A stretch of 64,000 nucleotides of DNA from Salinibacter grassmerensis (lineage in GTDB: Bacteria > Bacteroidota > Rhodothermia > Rhodothermales > Salinibacteraceae), in contig NZ_CAMTTF010000004.1 in NCBI RefSeq assembly GCF_947077765.1, forward strand, positions 1-64,000, in the 5' to 3' direction. Both the position numbers and the translations under genes were made by a program. The notes beneath the pieces are model-generated. The model did not search any database and was not told the origin of the DNA. It saw nothing but the letters and a program-made list of their open reading frames with translations. Shown here in pieces: positions 1 to 9,697 of this stretch. Positions within the stretch are counted from its first letter, which is position 1. The number at the start of each line of letters is the position of its first letter.

Positions 1-77
1 GTCTTCCCGTGGTCGACGTGACCGATCGTTCCTACGTTTACATGCGGCTTCTCCCGCGCAAACTCTTCCTTGGCCAT
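1..77 (-). CDS. tuf: Elongation factor Tu, N-terminal fragment (cut by window edge)
   Basis: The reverse strand from the ATG at 77 reads [20 protein letters not shown] and then VDHGK. This is the nearly invariant EF-Tu N-terminus running into the P-loop GHVDHGKT of the GTPase that delivers aminoacyl-tRNA to the ribosome. Only 25 codons lie inside the window and the gene continues to the left. It is divergent from the SLC13 transporter gene. The family call rests on exact recognition of the N-terminal signature. Which tuf copy this is, if there are several, cannot be seen. Confidence 0.95.
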   Translation of the reverse strand, partial: MAKEEFAREKPHVNVGTIGHVDHGK

Positions 78-515
78 AGGTTCTGTCTGGTAGTGGTATT
101 CAGGGTGAATCGGAGTGGATGGGGAACGTCCGCCACGTCTCGGCGGAGAAGCCTTCCTCTCAGAGGATGGCTCACGACAGGTACCCCCGCAGCATTCGTC
201 GTGCAGTCTGGAAAAACCTTCGATGTCACGCAGGGTTCCAGCGTGACACTGACTTCACTGGCTTTCCAACTCTGAGGAGTGTGCGCGTGGTCTCGTATCC
301 CCACGGAGAGAGACTTCAGGGGCGCGCACTTGGTTCCACGGTTTCTCCAACAGATGCAAGAAGCTTTCCTGTGCATACAGCCCCTGCGTCCCACCAGTAT
401 TCGCACACTCCTTCCCGTTCTCCGGCGCGTACACAGACCAATTCCACCGTTCCCCGGTTGTATTAACTTGTGCACAGTCTCTACTCTTCTTCTCTGTAGC
501 CCTCCTCCCTGTCGT
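78..515. other. Intergenic region between tuf and the SLC13 transporter
   Basis: These 438 bases between two divergent genes hold no convincing gene. Open frames on both strands encode Arg/Ser/Pro-rich, non-conserved-looking proteins typical of shadows. I see no tRNA. The region must hold the tuf promoter and leader on the minus strand and the transporter promoter on the plus strand, but I could not place a box with confidence. Confidence 0.6.
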
Positions 516-2300
516 ATGGACCCACAGTTGCTGATTGTATTTGCGATTCTAGGACTGACCGTCGTCCTGATTGTCACCGAGGCGTTTCGCATCGACGTGG
601 TGGCAATCCTTGCCATGCTCTCGCTGGTCTGGGCCGGCAGCATCACGCCAGAACAGGCGCGATCGGGCTTCTCGAGCAATGCGGTCTTTGCCATCATCGC
701 GGTCATGATCATGGGACGAGGCCTCTACAAGTCGGGCATCACCGAGACGATTGCTAATTTCATCCTACGGGTCGCAGGGTCGGGGCGGCGCCAAATCATC
801 TCCACCGTTTCGGTAACCGTCGGGCTCATGTCCGGACTCATGCAGAATCTTGGGGCCGCCGCCCTGTTTCTCCCCGTCATGACCGGAATCTCAAAACGGG
901 AACAGATTTCCATCTCCAGTCTCCTTATGCCCATGGGCTTCGCCGCCCTGCTCGGGGGCACCCTGACGATGGTCGGGACAAGCTCGCTGATCGTACTCAA
1001 CGACCTCCTCACCGCCCGGGGGCTCTCCACGTTTGGCCTGTTCGCCGTCTTCCCCATCGGGATCGTCCTGCTGACCGTGGGCGTCGGGTACTTTTCCCTC
1101 CTCGGCCCGTATGTGCTTCCGTCCAAGCGCGAGGAAAGTGACACCACGTCCCCCGGCCAAAAGCTGTTGAACGTCTGGGGCCTCTCGGACACCATCTATA
1201 CCTTTCAGATTTCCAGCGACAGCGACCTCATCGGGAAATCCGCCGAGGAATCCCGGATGGGCGCCAACTACAATATTAACCTGCTGGAGGTGTACGACGA
1301 CGAGCAGTCGGACTACGACATCTGGAGGGAGATTCGGTTTCAGGAGCGGCAGAAGATTGTCGTTCAGGGTCAACAGGAGGACGTCGAGGCCTTCAAGGAC
1401 ACCTACGGCCTCGAACTTACGGAAGAGGAAGACAAGTCCAGTGTCGGATCGAGCGGGGGGTATCTAGAGGTCGTCATTCCGGCACGATCGAGCCTCGTGG
1501 GCAAAACCCTGCGGGATGTGCCTCTCCGCGATACGTATAACGCGCAGGTGGTGCTCTTTTTCAGCGAGAGCGAGGTGGTGGAAAAGGGCCGAACCGACCG
1601 GGTCATTCAGGCCGGGGACACGATGGTCCTACACGCGAAGTGGGAAAGCCTAGAGTTCTTCAAGCAAAGTGAGAACTTCATCACCGTTACTCCACTGGAG
1701 TATGAGCCGAAGTACCCGGAGAAGGCATGGCTGTCACTTGGTAGCTTCGCGGGAGCGATCGGGCTGGTGCTTGCGCTGGACCTCTCAATCTCGATCGGAT
1801 TTCTCACCGGGGCCATCGCCATGATTCTCGGCGGCGTCTTGACAATCGAAGAGGCCTATCGGTCGGTCGAATGGAAGGTCGTCTTTCTGATCGCAGGCCT
1901 CATCCCCATCGGCATTGCCATGGAGGAGTCGGGCGCCGCCTCGGTCATTGCGCAGACCTTAGTGACCCTGGTCCAGGGCGTCCATCCATTTCTGATCTTG
2001 TTTTCCCTGGGCCTGCTGATGACCTTCTTCTCGTTGGTCATGTCCAACGTGGCGGCCACCGTTCTCATGGTGCCCCTGGTGCTCGAGATGGCCGGCACCA
2101 TCGACCTCACGGCCCAGGTTTTGGTCCTGCAGGTCGGGCTTTGCGCGGCAAACTCGTTCATCTTGCCCACCCACCATGTCAATGCGCTCCTCATGACGCC
2201 AGGCGGCTACCGCGTCCCGGACTACCTGCGTGCCGGGAGCATTCTGTCGATCATCTTTGTGCTCGTCACCACCACAATGCTCTACATGTTCTACCTGTAA
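516..2300 (+). CDS. SLC13-family permease with two RCK_C (TrkA-C) domains
   Basis: This is a 595-residue inner-membrane transporter of the divalent anion:sodium symporter type. Residues about 1-205 and 405-595 are hydrophobic helical halves. Between them are two soluble RCK_C domains, at about 215-300 and 310-400; the second contains SSLVGKTLRDVPLRDTY. The second membrane half ends in the family-typical ANSFILPTHHVNALLMTPGGY. The frame is open from 279, but the ATG at 516 is chosen because the protein then begins directly with a membrane helix (MDPQLLIVFAILGLTVV). Relatives move sulfate, dicarboxylates or other anions with Na+; the substrate cannot be read from the sequence. A Na+-coupled carrier would suit a halophile, which is inference. 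Confidence 0.88.
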   Translation: MDPQLLIVFAILGLTVVLIVTEAFRIDVVAILAMLSLVWAGSITPEQARSGFSSNAVFAIIAVMIMGRGLYKSGITETIANFILRVAGSGRRQIISTVSVTVGLMSGLMQNLGAAALFLPVMTGISKREQISISSLLMPMGFAALLGGTLTMVGTSSLIVLNDLLTARGLSTFGLFAVFPIGIVLLTVGVGYFSLLGPYVLPSKREESDTTSPGQKLLNVWGLSDTIYTFQISSDSDLIGKSAEESRMGANYNINLLEVYDDEQSDYDIWREIRFQERQKIVVQGQQEDVEAFKDTYGLELTEEEDKSSVGSSGGYLEVVIPARSSLVGKTLRDVPLRDTYNAQVVLFFSESEVVEKGRTDRVIQAGDTMVLHAKWESLEFFKQSENFITVTPLEYEPKYPEKAWLSLGSFAGAIGLVLALDLSISIGFLTGAIAMILGGVLTIEEAYRSVEWKVVFLIAGLIPIGIAMEESGAASVIAQTLVTLVQGVHPFLILFSLGLLMTFFSLVMSNVAATVLMVPLVLEMAGTIDLTAQVLVLQVGLCAANSFILPTHHVNALLMTPGGYRVPDYLRAGSILSIIFVLVTTTMLYMFYL

Positions 2301-2471
2301 ACACTGGTTCGGAGGGCCTCATCTCGGGGGGCGGCGGTGCCTTCACACGATACACATAGAGAAACCTGAGGCCTCTCCCGTCGGTAGCATTTGGTCCATA
2401 CTGTATGGGCTCTCTTACACCCGCAGTATCGACTTGACCCTCCGTTTTTCTTTTGACGATCCCGTTCATCC

Positions 2472-2783
2472 ATGAGGTCTCGTTCCGCTAGAAGTCAGAA
2501 GGTACAACCTCATACCCGAAGTGGAGAGCTTACCTCCCAGTCTGGCATCATTACTGGACGCCTGGCCGACTGGGCCGATGCCTTGGAAACAACGAGCTCC
2601 GAATTGCTGGATGCCATGGACCGCGCCAGCATAGAGCCACTCATCGACACGGGGGCGTCCAAGGACGGAGAGGGTCACGACCGCCCGACCAATCCTGAGC
2701 TCCGCTGCATCGCGATGACGGAGGCGGACGTGGGGCGCGTGAGCGCCGAACTGCTCGAGATTTCCCCGGTGGCGCGTGAGTAG
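2472..2783 (+). CDS. Small hypothetical protein
   Basis: This 103-residue open frame starts at an ATG. From about residue 30 it has the acidic, Ala/Asp/Glu-rich composition of the neighbouring real proteins (for example DWADALETTSSELLDAMDR). The first 25 residues are basic and may not be translated. An opposite-strand frame of similar size (2466-2801) is less acidic and less credible. No family is recognised and there is no signal peptide or membrane helix. It stands alone between the transporter and the minus-strand group ending at 2916. Confidence 0.4.
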   Translation: MRSRSARSQKVQPHTRSGELTSQSGIITGRLADWADALETTSSELLDAMDRASIEPLIDTGASKDGEGHDRPTNPELRCIAMTEADVGRVSAELLEISPVARE

Positions 2784-2915
2784 GAGGCAGACGGTTCTCA
2801 TCTCACATTCCTCCTTGTCTGTGCCCGCCGCAGCCCTTAGGGAGCACGGTTCAGCTTAGCCCCCAGAGAACACGCTTGTCTCTGGAGCAGCGAGGACGCC
2901 CCGACCTAGAGTCCC

Positions 2916-3158
2916 CTACCCAGGAATCTTCTGTCCCACAAGGTTTGCGGCTTCGTCCATTAGGCGTTTGAAGCGGTGGGCGGTTGACACACTCTCGAAC
3001 GAGAGCTCCCAGCGATTCCCCTCCACGCGTGTCAGCGTGAAGTCCGACGGATCAAAGCCTGCCGGTACGGCAAGGTGAACAACCGCGTACATGCGCTTCT
3101 TACTGTCGGTCGTCACGGTTACGACGGTCTCGTGACGCTCGACGTCGATCGGTATCAT
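2916..3158 (-). CDS. Small hypothetical protein
   Basis: This 80-residue protein starts at an ATG. It begins MIPIDVERHETVVTVTTDSK and looks like a beta-rich half followed by a helix (ESVSTAHRFKRLMDEAANL). It has no signal peptide or membrane segment. It lies 84 bases downstream of the Ig-like lipoprotein gene on the same strand, so the two may be co-transcribed. I recognise no domain. Codon use and composition fit the surroundings, so it is probably a real gene. Confidence 0.55.
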   Translation of the reverse strand: MIPIDVERHETVVTVTTDSKKRMYAVVHLAVPAGFDPSDFTLTRVEGNRWELSFESVSTAHRFKRLMDEAANLVGQKIPG

Positions 3159-3242
3159 TGCCCTGATTGTTTTTGGAAAGTCGCGGGGATGTCACTGCAC
3201 CGGGGCCATCGGGCCTCCGGAGGTGACGTGGAGGCGAGCAGA

Positions 3243-4853
3243 CTACTCCTGCGGTGCACGGACCGTCACCTCTCCTGAGGCGGTCCGACGCACCGTCGCC
3301 CCCTCCGTGGTGGTTAAAGACTGGGTGGAGCTTGCAGTGGTCGAACTAGAGCTGGTGGGGGTAAGGACCACCTCCAGACTTCCGTTCGGGCCGTTCACGG
3401 TAATCGTGACGGTTTCGACCTGGGGGTCTCCCGGCACCTCCGCGTCCGGCTCCTCCACGACCCGAAAGGTAAAGGACGTCGTTTCGTCCATGTTTACGAT
3501 ATCTCCTGCGTCAAACCCGTCCCCATCGTCGTCACTGAGTGCCGTGTCGTCGAGGGTGACGTCGGTGTTGCCCACGGCCTTTACCTTCGTCCCCTCGGCC
3601 TGGACCTGGATCGACGTCCCTGGGGCAAGCGGATTTCCATTCTGCACATCCTGCACCGTCAGATCGTACGTCTGAGGTAGATCCGTCGGGCTCGGCTTAA
3701 TGTCGCCAGGATCAACTGTCACCTCTGGTCGCCCCGAAAAGACAACGGGAATCGTTTCGGTGATCTTGTTCTCGTTGCCGTTGCCTGTGTCTGCCGGATC
3801 GGGGCAGTTGTCGGGGCTCACGATCGTATTGACGTCGTCGGTTCCTACTGTGCTGGCCTGTACGGTGCCGACCCCGCCAGCCGGCAACGGGTTCGCGGAC
3901 GTGAGCGCAACGGACCCTTGCCCCTGATCATTGGTCTGAAGGGAGCCTCCGATGAGGCCCGCATTTGTGCTAAAGGAGACCGAGGTGCCCGGCACTACGG
4001 GGTTTCCGTACTTGTCTCCCACGAACACCTGAACGGAGGTCGTTACGCCGAGGTCAACCAGACCTGGGAAGTTCGTCCGTTCCGGAGCAAGGCTGAAGTG
4101 ACACTTGTTGGGAAGCCCGCCATGAATGGAGAGCCCCACCGGCTTGGACTGGAAGGCCGTCCCGTCGGGCCGTTCGGTCTGTGCCACCACCTGTACCACC
4201 CCCGCTGTCTTCCCGCTCGACACGTTCACGGTCGCCTGCCCCTGCCCGTTGGTCTCTGCGGTGCTCGGGGTCAGGCTTGCCCCTTCGGGCCGCTGCCCAA
4301 ACCGGAAGTTGACGTCCACAGCCTGATCCGCCTGGATCGCCTTCCCGGTCGAATCGACGACCTGAAACGTTAGTCGAGCAATGCTCGTCCCCCCACTCTC
4401 CTGAACCCGAATCGAACTGGCCGATTGATCCTGCAGCACAATGTCCGTGGGACGCCCCGGCTCTCGATTTTCTTCTCCCCCAATCTCGAGCGTGAAACTC
4501 AGGTCGGACGCGCCCGCATCGGGCGAGACCCGCCGTGTCTGCCGGACATCGACTCCCTCTTTCGACACCGTGATGACGACCTCCGTCGGCTCGTCCAGGT
4601 CAATTCGCTGGTTGAAACGGCCCGTTGAATCGGTCGTGGCCGTCTCTTCGATCTGCTCGCCCGTCTCGTCCGTGAATTGAATGATAACCTGTGCTCCCAC
4701 CACTGGATCAGAAGCGGCGTTGAGCGCCTGACCAGCCACAGTCGCGTCACCGGAGCCGCCCCCGCCCAAGTCACACCCGAGTCCACCAACTAGGAGAAGG
4801 ACGGTCGCCAGGATGAGGGATAGCGGTCGACCGGTGCGAGAAGAGAACAACAT
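3243..4853 (-). CDS. Lipoprotein with Ig-like (invasin/Big_1-type) repeats
   Basis: The 536-residue product starts at the ATG at 4853, which gives a clean lipoprotein signal: MLFSSRTGRPLSLILATVLL followed by the lipobox VGGLGC. A carboxypeptidase-regulatory-like beta domain follows at about 40-125 (VAGQALNAASDPVVGAQVII). After it come at least two Big_1-type Ig-like domains, each with the GQGxAxVxxxS/T pattern (NGQGQATVNVSSG at about 230 and NDQGQGSVALTSANP at about 310). The C-terminal third is Asp/Thr/Ser-rich. Proteins of this plan sit on the outer membrane or cell surface, where Ig modules act as spacers or adhesins. No enzyme domain is visible. The upstream in-frame extension to 4955 lacks a signal and was not used. 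Confidence 0.8.
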   Translation of the reverse strand: MLFSSRTGRPLSLILATVLLLVGGLGCDLGGGGSGDATVAGQALNAASDPVVGAQVIIQFTDETGEQIEETATTDSTGRFNQRIDLDEPTEVVITVSKEGVDVRQTRRVSPDAGASDLSFTLEIGGEENREPGRPTDIVLQDQSASSIRVQESGGTSIARLTFQVVDSTGKAIQADQAVDVNFRFGQRPEGASLTPSTAETNGQGQATVNVSSGKTAGVVQVVAQTERPDGTAFQSKPVGLSIHGGLPNKCHFSLAPERTNFPGLVDLGVTTSVQVFVGDKYGNPVVPGTSVSFSTNAGLIGGSLQTNDQGQGSVALTSANPLPAGGVGTVQASTVGTDDVNTIVSPDNCPDPADTGNGNENKITETIPVVFSGRPEVTVDPGDIKPSPTDLPQTYDLTVQDVQNGNPLAPGTSIQVQAEGTKVKAVGNTDVTLDDTALSDDDGDGFDAGDIVNMDETTSFTFRVVEEPDAEVPGDPQVETVTITVNGPNGSLEVVLTPTSSSSTTASSTQSLTTTEGATVRRTASGEVTVRAPQE

Positions 4854-5396
4854 GAAGCCGGAGAAAGAATCGGAAGCCTGCGCACCATCATGATGTGGCA
4901 AGAAGTATTCCGGAGTCTCTCTAACTCTGGCCGGGCACCCCGCAAAGCAACTCAACGCCGTCGTTTTCTCGGTCCGTCCCTGAGTTTAGCTTGGCCCATG
5001 AACGATGAACGGAAGAGCAGTACGACAGGAGGAAAACAGATTTTGCCCCGTCTCGCCGTACAGGCAGGTCCTCAGACCCTATTTTTGTGTATTTATGGAG
5101 GAATATTCTGTACCCTCTTTCATCCTGAAGAGCAAAATTGAGCTGTACACGATCGGAGAGGTGCTTTTCGTAATGGGACGGCTGGAATTTTTACACTCCG
5201 AGATGTTCACGGCCTTGGATCCGTCCATCATCGGCCGACGTCTCCGTTCGGAAACCGCCGCTCGAAGAGGACGGCGAGGAAAAGAGCAGCATTGGCTTTC
5301 TAGCACTTTTCCGCAGCGGAAACTTTTGACGAGCCGGACGGGACGTCTCTCGTAGAGGACCGCGCGACGGGTGGTGTGTGGAGACTTTGCTCCTCC
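4854..5396. other. Intergenic region between scpA and the Ig-like lipoprotein gene
   Basis: These 543 bases contain only basic, low-quality open frames (for example 5005-5355 on plus and 5079-5306 on minus). Their products are unlike the acidic local proteome. Part of the stretch around 5040-5220 is clearly AT-richer than its surroundings. It should hold the promoter of the lipoprotein gene and the 3' end of the scpA transcript. I see no hairpin with a T-run and no RNA gene. Confidence 0.5.
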
Positions 5397-6218
5397 TCAC
5401 TCTTCGTCGGAACGCCCTGGGGACTCCCCAACGGCTCCATCGCCTTGGGGCCCGGAGAGGTCTTGCGGAGACGGATCGTCGGTCCGGAGTGACGTGTCGT
5501 CCCGTGCTTCCACAGAGAAGTCGGACGCCCGTTCTTCGATTCGAAGCCGGAGGTGCTGCTGCCGCGTCAGTTCCAAGAGCGCCAGGAAGGTCGCAATCAC
5601 GAAGCCGCGCGATTCTCCCCGAATCAGTGTCCGAAAGGACACCTGCGACTCCCGACGCAGGCGCTCAATTACATATTGCTGCTGTTCTTCAACGGTATAC
5701 TCAAGCGGCTCAACTTCGTGGATGGGCGTGTCGTCCTCGTCCTCCTCGTCGGCTTCGAGGACTCGCCCGAGCGCTTCGACCAACTCGAAGACAGACGAAT
5801 CCACCTCCACTTCGTGGGACTCCTCAACACGCTCCCGGTCCGAAGACGCATCGCCCCGCACGAAGTGCTCGCGCCGTCGCTCGCGGCGGGTGGACAGTTG
5901 ATCGGCCGCCTCCTTAAACCGCACGTACTCCAGAAGGCGCTCCACCAGCTCGCGGCGCGGATCAACGGATTCTCCGTCCTCGTCGGCCTCCTGCGAGGGC
6001 AAGAGCATCCGGGCCTTGATGTTGATGAGGAGGGCGGCCATGTAGATAAAGTCGCCCACGCCGTCAAGGTCGATTTCCTCCATCACACGGACGTACTCGA
6101 GGTACTCGTCCGCGATGCGGGCAATGGGGATGTCGTAGATGTCGATCTCATCCCGCTTAATAAAAAACAGGAGGAGATCCATCGGGCCCTCAAATTGCTC
6201 CAGCTCAACGCGGTACAT
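5397..6218 (-). CDS. scpA: Segregation and condensation protein ScpA
   Basis: This 273-residue kleisin subunit of the SMC-ScpA-ScpB condensin bridges the SMC heads. The N-terminus carries the family signature: EQFEGPMDLLLFFIKRDEID followed by IYDIPIARIADEYLEY, then YMAALLINIKARMLLP at about 57-72. The C-terminal winged-helix region is around 170-235 (FRTLIRGESRGFVIATFLAL). The last 40 residues are an acidic, Ser/Asp-rich tail beyond the usual family length, as in other proteins here. The start is the ATG at 6218. It lies 62 bases downstream of galE on the same strand. scpB is not adjacent, although the two are neighbours in many genomes. Confidence 0.92.
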   Translation of the reverse strand: MYRVELEQFEGPMDLLLFFIKRDEIDIYDIPIARIADEYLEYVRVMEEIDLDGVGDFIYMAALLINIKARMLLPSQEADEDGESVDPRRELVERLLEYVRFKEAADQLSTRRERRREHFVRGDASSDRERVEESHEVEVDSSVFELVEALGRVLEADEEDEDDTPIHEVEPLEYTVEEQQQYVIERLRRESQVSFRTLIRGESRGFVIATFLALLELTRQQHLRLRIEERASDFSVEARDDTSLRTDDPSPQDLSGPQGDGAVGESPGRSDEE

Positions 6219-6280
6219 GTCCGCTCATGCCGTTGTGGAAAGGACGACGGCGCCTACTCAACCCTTGTTGCTGAAGGCCT

Positions 6281-7267
6281 TCACTGCAGTCCGTCATACC
6301 CGTCTGGGTGACGCTGGTGCCACTCCCAGGCCGAGCCGATGATGTCGTCGAGGGCGCTGTGCTCCGGGGCCCACCCAAGCTCCTCACGGATCTTGTCGCT
6401 GCTTGCGATGAGGGCCGGCGGATCGCCCGGGCGGGGATCGCCCTCTTTGGCGGGGATCGCATGACCGGTGACACGGCGGGCGGTCTCGATGACCTCCCGT
6501 ACGCTGTAGCCCTCTCCGTTGCCCAGATTGTACACGCGGCTCTCACCATCCAGGGCGTTCAGGGCCAGAATATGCGCCTGCGCGAGGTCGAGCACGTGGA
6601 CGTAGTCCCGCACACACGTCCCATCGGGGGTGTCGTAGTCGTCTCCGAAGATGACGATCTCATCGCGCTGGCCGAGCGCGACTTCCAGCACGATGGGGAT
6701 GAGGTGCGTCTCGGGGTCGTGGTCTTCGCCCTGGTCGGGCCCGGCGGCCCCGGCCGCGTTGAAGTAGCGGAGCGCGGCGTAGGAAAGGTCCTCGGTCTCG
6801 TCGAGCCAGCGGAGGGTTCGCTCCAGGATGAACTTCGACTCGCCGTAGGGACTTCCCGGATCGACCGTCACATCCTCATCGATGGGAATGCGCTCCGGGG
6901 TGCCGAATAAGTTGGCGGTCGAGGACAGGATGAAGCGGTCTACGCCGTGCTCCACGGCAGACTTCATCAAGTTGACCCCGCACCGCACGTTTTCGTCGAG
7001 GTACAGAAACGGTTTCTCCATCGACTCCCCCACCAGAGTATGCGAGGCGAAGTGCATGATCGCCTCGGGTCGGTGTTCGGCGAGGGCGTGATCAATCAGT
7101 CCACGATCGTTCAGGTCCCCGTGGACGAAGGCCGCCCCGTCCGGCACCGCCGCCCGGTGCCCCTGCGATAAGTTGTCGAACACGATCACGTCATTTCCGG
7201 TCTCGACGAGTCGTCGGGCCACGGTGCTTCCGATGTACCCGGCCCCTCCTGTTACAAGAACGCGCAT
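6281..7267 (-). CDS. galE: UDP-glucose 4-epimerase
   Basis: The 328-residue product is a short-chain dehydrogenase-type epimerase interconverting UDP-glucose and UDP-galactose, supplying sugars for envelope polysaccharide. The start at 7267 gives [20 protein letters not shown], with the Rossmann GxxGxxG motif at residues 7-13. SSTANLFG followed by YGESKFILE supplies the catalytic Ser and the Tyr-x3-Lys pair. The C-terminal half has the nucleotide-sugar binding stretch [17 protein letters not shown] and [16 protein letters not shown], which are strongly GalE-like. An upstream in-frame extension to 7318 has no homologous look. It is downstream of pnp but separated by an intrinsic terminator. 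Confidence 0.93.
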   Translation of the reverse strand: MRVLVTGGAGYIGSTVARRLVETGNDVIVFDNLSQGHRAAVPDGAAFVHGDLNDRGLIDHALAEHRPEAIMHFASHTLVGESMEKPFLYLDENVRCGVNLMKSAVEHGVDRFILSSTANLFGTPERIPIDEDVTVDPGSPYGESKFILERTLRWLDETEDLSYAALRYFNAAGAAGPDQGEDHDPETHLIPIVLEVALGQRDEIVIFGDDYDTPDGTCVRDYVHVLDLAQAHILALNALDGESRVYNLGNGEGYSVREVIETARRVTGHAIPAKEGDPRPGDPPALIASSDKIREELGWAPEHSALDDIIGSAWEWHQRHPDGYDGLQ

Positions 7268-7331
7268 GAACGTCAGATCTGTCGTGTGATTCATTCCGAA
7301 GACGAACGGCCCCGGCACACGACGGGCCTAT

Positions 7332-7367
7332 ACAAAAGGCGAGAGCCTAAGGGCCCTCGCCTTTTGT
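7332..7367 (-). terminator. Rho-independent terminator after pnp
   Basis: There is a perfect 12-bp inverted repeat: ACAAAAGGCGAG at 7332-7343 pairs with CTCGCCTTTTGT at 7356-7367 around a 12-base loop. The repeat starts and ends in A4/T4 runs, so it could work in either direction. It lies between the pnp stop and the galE start, both on the minus strand. Confidence 0.8.
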
Positions 7368-7420
7368 GAGGAGAAACGTAGCTTCAAGACCCGCCGTGTG
7401 CCGCGGGCTGCCCATCCCCG

Positions 7421-9556
7421 CTATCCGTCCTGTTCTCCATTTTCTTCGACGAACGGCTTGCGCGTGAGGCGCATCTTGCCGTCGTCGTGGACCTCGAGAA
7501 GATGGACTTTCACCTTATCGCCCACCTCGAGGTAGTCCTCGACGTTCTCGACGTAGTCGTAGTCGATCTCGGAGACGTGGAGCAGGCCCGTCTTCTCGGG
7601 CATGATCTCGACGAAGGCCCCGAAGTCGCGGATGCCCTTGACGGTGCCCATGTAATCCTCGCCCTCCTCCGGCACGGCCACGATTTGCTTGATCCGCTCG
7701 ATGGCCGCCTCGGCGTCGTTTTGGTTGGTCGCCGCAATCGTCACGATGCCCACGCCCTCTTCCTCCTCAACCGTGATCTCGGTGTTCGTCTCTTCCTGAA
7801 CGCTCTTGACCACCTTTCCGCCCGGGCCAATGACGGCACCGATCCGGTCGGGATCAATCGTGAGCTTGGTCAGGCGCGGGGCATGGCTGGACAACTCGGT
7901 CCGCGGCTCCGAGATGGTCTCCTCCATGCTGTCGAGGATGTGATGACGCGCATCTCGCGACTGCTTCAGGGCCTTCAGCATGACGTCGCGGGACAGGCCT
8001 TCAATCTTCATGTCCATCTGACAGGCCGTGATGCCGTCCCGGGTGCCCGTGAGCTTAAAGTCCATGTCGCCCAGGTGGTCCTCCTGGCCGAGAATGTCGG
8101 TGAGGACGGTGGTCTCGTCGCCCTCCTGCACAAGTCCCATTGCGATGCCGGCGACCGGCTTCTCGATGGGCACCCCGGCATCCATGAGTGCCATGCTACC
8201 GGCGCAGACACTCGCCATTGAGGAGGAGCCGTTCGACTCCATCACGTCGGCGTTGATGCGGATGGTGTAGGGGAATTCGTCCTGCTCCGGGATGACCGGC
8301 CGCAGGGCCCGCTCCGCAAGCATGCTGTGGCCGATTTCACGGCGCTTGGGTCCGCGCAGGTAACTGGCCTCGCCCACGGAGAACGGCGGAAAGCGGTAGT
8401 GGAGGTAGAAGGATTTGTCTGTATCGGCGAAGACCTCGTCGACCGGCTGCACGTCGTCCGATGTGCCGAGCGTGATCGAGCCGAGTACCTGCGTCTCGCC
8501 TCGCGTAAAGATGGCGGACCCGTGGACACGCGGAAGATAGCCAACCTCCATCCAGAGGTCTCGAACATCCGTCTGGTCGCGTCCGTCGATGCGCTTGCCT
8601 TCCTCAACGATCATGTTGCGCATTTCGTCTTTCTCCACCTCCCCGATGGCGTCGCGGATGTCCGACGCGGTGTAGCCCTCGGGGGTCTCGCTCTCATCGC
8701 CAAGCACGTCGTCGACGGCCTGATCTTTCAGGTCCCCAATTCCGCCGTGGAACGCCTCTTTGCTGTAGGGGCCGTGGATGTGATCGGCCACTTTGGGCCC
8801 GTACTCCTCCCGCATGCGTCCAATCAACTCGTCCGGCACGAGATCGGCCTCCCATTCGAATGGCTCGGGCTCGCCCGCCTGCTCTACGAGACGATGCTGC
8901 CCCTCGCACAGCCGCCGGATCGACCGGTGGGCCACGTCGAGGGCCTCGATCATGCTCTCCTCACTGATCTCTTCGGCCTCCCCTTCAACCATGACGAGGG
9001 CATCCTCCTTCCCCGCCACCACGAGGTCGATGTCACTCTCCTCGGTTTGTTGCATCGTCGGGTTGACAATGTAGTCGCCATCCACGCGGCCCACGCGGAC
9101 CTCCGCGAAAGGCCCCGCAAAGGGCGCCCCCGACAGCATGAGGGCCGCGGACGATCCAACCCCGGCGATCACGTCGGCGTCGAAGTCCTGCCCCGCCGAG
9201 ATAACAAAGTTCACGACGTGGACGTCGTGGTAGAAGCCGTCCGGGAAAAGCGGCCGGATCGCGCGGTCAATCAGCCGCGAAGTGAGCGTCTCTTTGTCGG
9301 TGGGACGCCCCTCGCGCTTGATGAATCCGCCCGGCACCTTCCCCCCCGCCGCAAACTTTTCCCGGTAGTCAACGGTGAGCGGGAAGAAGTTTGATTCGTT
9401 GACGGAGTCACTGAGGGTGGCGGTGGAGAGGACCATCGTGTCCCCCAACCGAGCCACGACGGATCCATCTGCCTGCTTGGCGATGCGGCCCGTCTCCAGC
9501 GACAGCGACCGGTCGGGGACAAACTCGATGTCTTCAATGTGGGCTTCAGGCTTCAT
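7421..9556 (-). CDS. pnp: Polyribonucleotide nucleotidyltransferase (PNPase)
   Basis: The 711-residue phosphorolytic 3'-5' exoribonuclease acts in mRNA decay. Two RNase PH-like domains are present: the first has KVPGGFIKREGRPTDKETLT at about 78, and the second includes FYLHYRFPPFSVGEASYLRG and the catalytic-region stretch ILGQEDHLGDMDFKLTGT. The KH domain is at about 565-625 (DRIGAVIGPGGKVVKSVQEE) and the S1 domain at about 635-700 (GTVKGIRDFGAFVEIMPEKT). The start is the ATG at 9556; the frame remains open to 9655 without conserved sequence. The order rpsO then pnp is the widely conserved arrangement, here with a 141-base spacer. Confidence 0.97.
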   Translation of the reverse strand: MKPEAHIEDIEFVPDRSLSLETGRIAKQADGSVVARLGDTMVLSTATLSDSVNESNFFPLTVDYREKFAAGGKVPGGFIKREGRPTDKETLTSRLIDRAIRPLFPDGFYHDVHVVNFVISAGQDFDADVIAGVGSSAALMLSGAPFAGPFAEVRVGRVDGDYIVNPTMQQTEESDIDLVVAGKEDALVMVEGEAEEISEESMIEALDVAHRSIRRLCEGQHRLVEQAGEPEPFEWEADLVPDELIGRMREEYGPKVADHIHGPYSKEAFHGGIGDLKDQAVDDVLGDESETPEGYTASDIRDAIGEVEKDEMRNMIVEEGKRIDGRDQTDVRDLWMEVGYLPRVHGSAIFTRGETQVLGSITLGTSDDVQPVDEVFADTDKSFYLHYRFPPFSVGEASYLRGPKRREIGHSMLAERALRPVIPEQDEFPYTIRINADVMESNGSSSMASVCAGSMALMDAGVPIEKPVAGIAMGLVQEGDETTVLTDILGQEDHLGDMDFKLTGTRDGITACQMDMKIEGLSRDVMLKALKQSRDARHHILDSMEETISEPRTELSSHAPRLTKLTIDPDRIGAVIGPGGKVVKSVQEETNTEITVEEEEGVGIVTIAATNQNDAEAAIERIKQIVAVPEEGEDYMGTVKGIRDFGAFVEIMPEKTGLLHVSEIDYDYVENVEDYLEVGDKVKVHLLEVHDDGKMRLTRKPFVEENGEQDG

Positions 9557-9697
9557 ACGTCTCAATCTGCTGCTCTCATAGGTCAACAAAAGGCGAAAGG
9601 GATTCCGACACGAGACCCGTCGGTGGTGGAGCTCTACGCAGCCCCCATACAGCAAACGGCCTCCCGGCAGGACCGGGACGCCGTGTTGCGGAGTAGG

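Noticed and set aside
5005-5355. 116-codon plus-strand open frame between scpA and the lipoprotein
   Set aside because: Basic, Arg/Ser-rich, no domain, and unlike the local acidic proteins; not supported as a gene.
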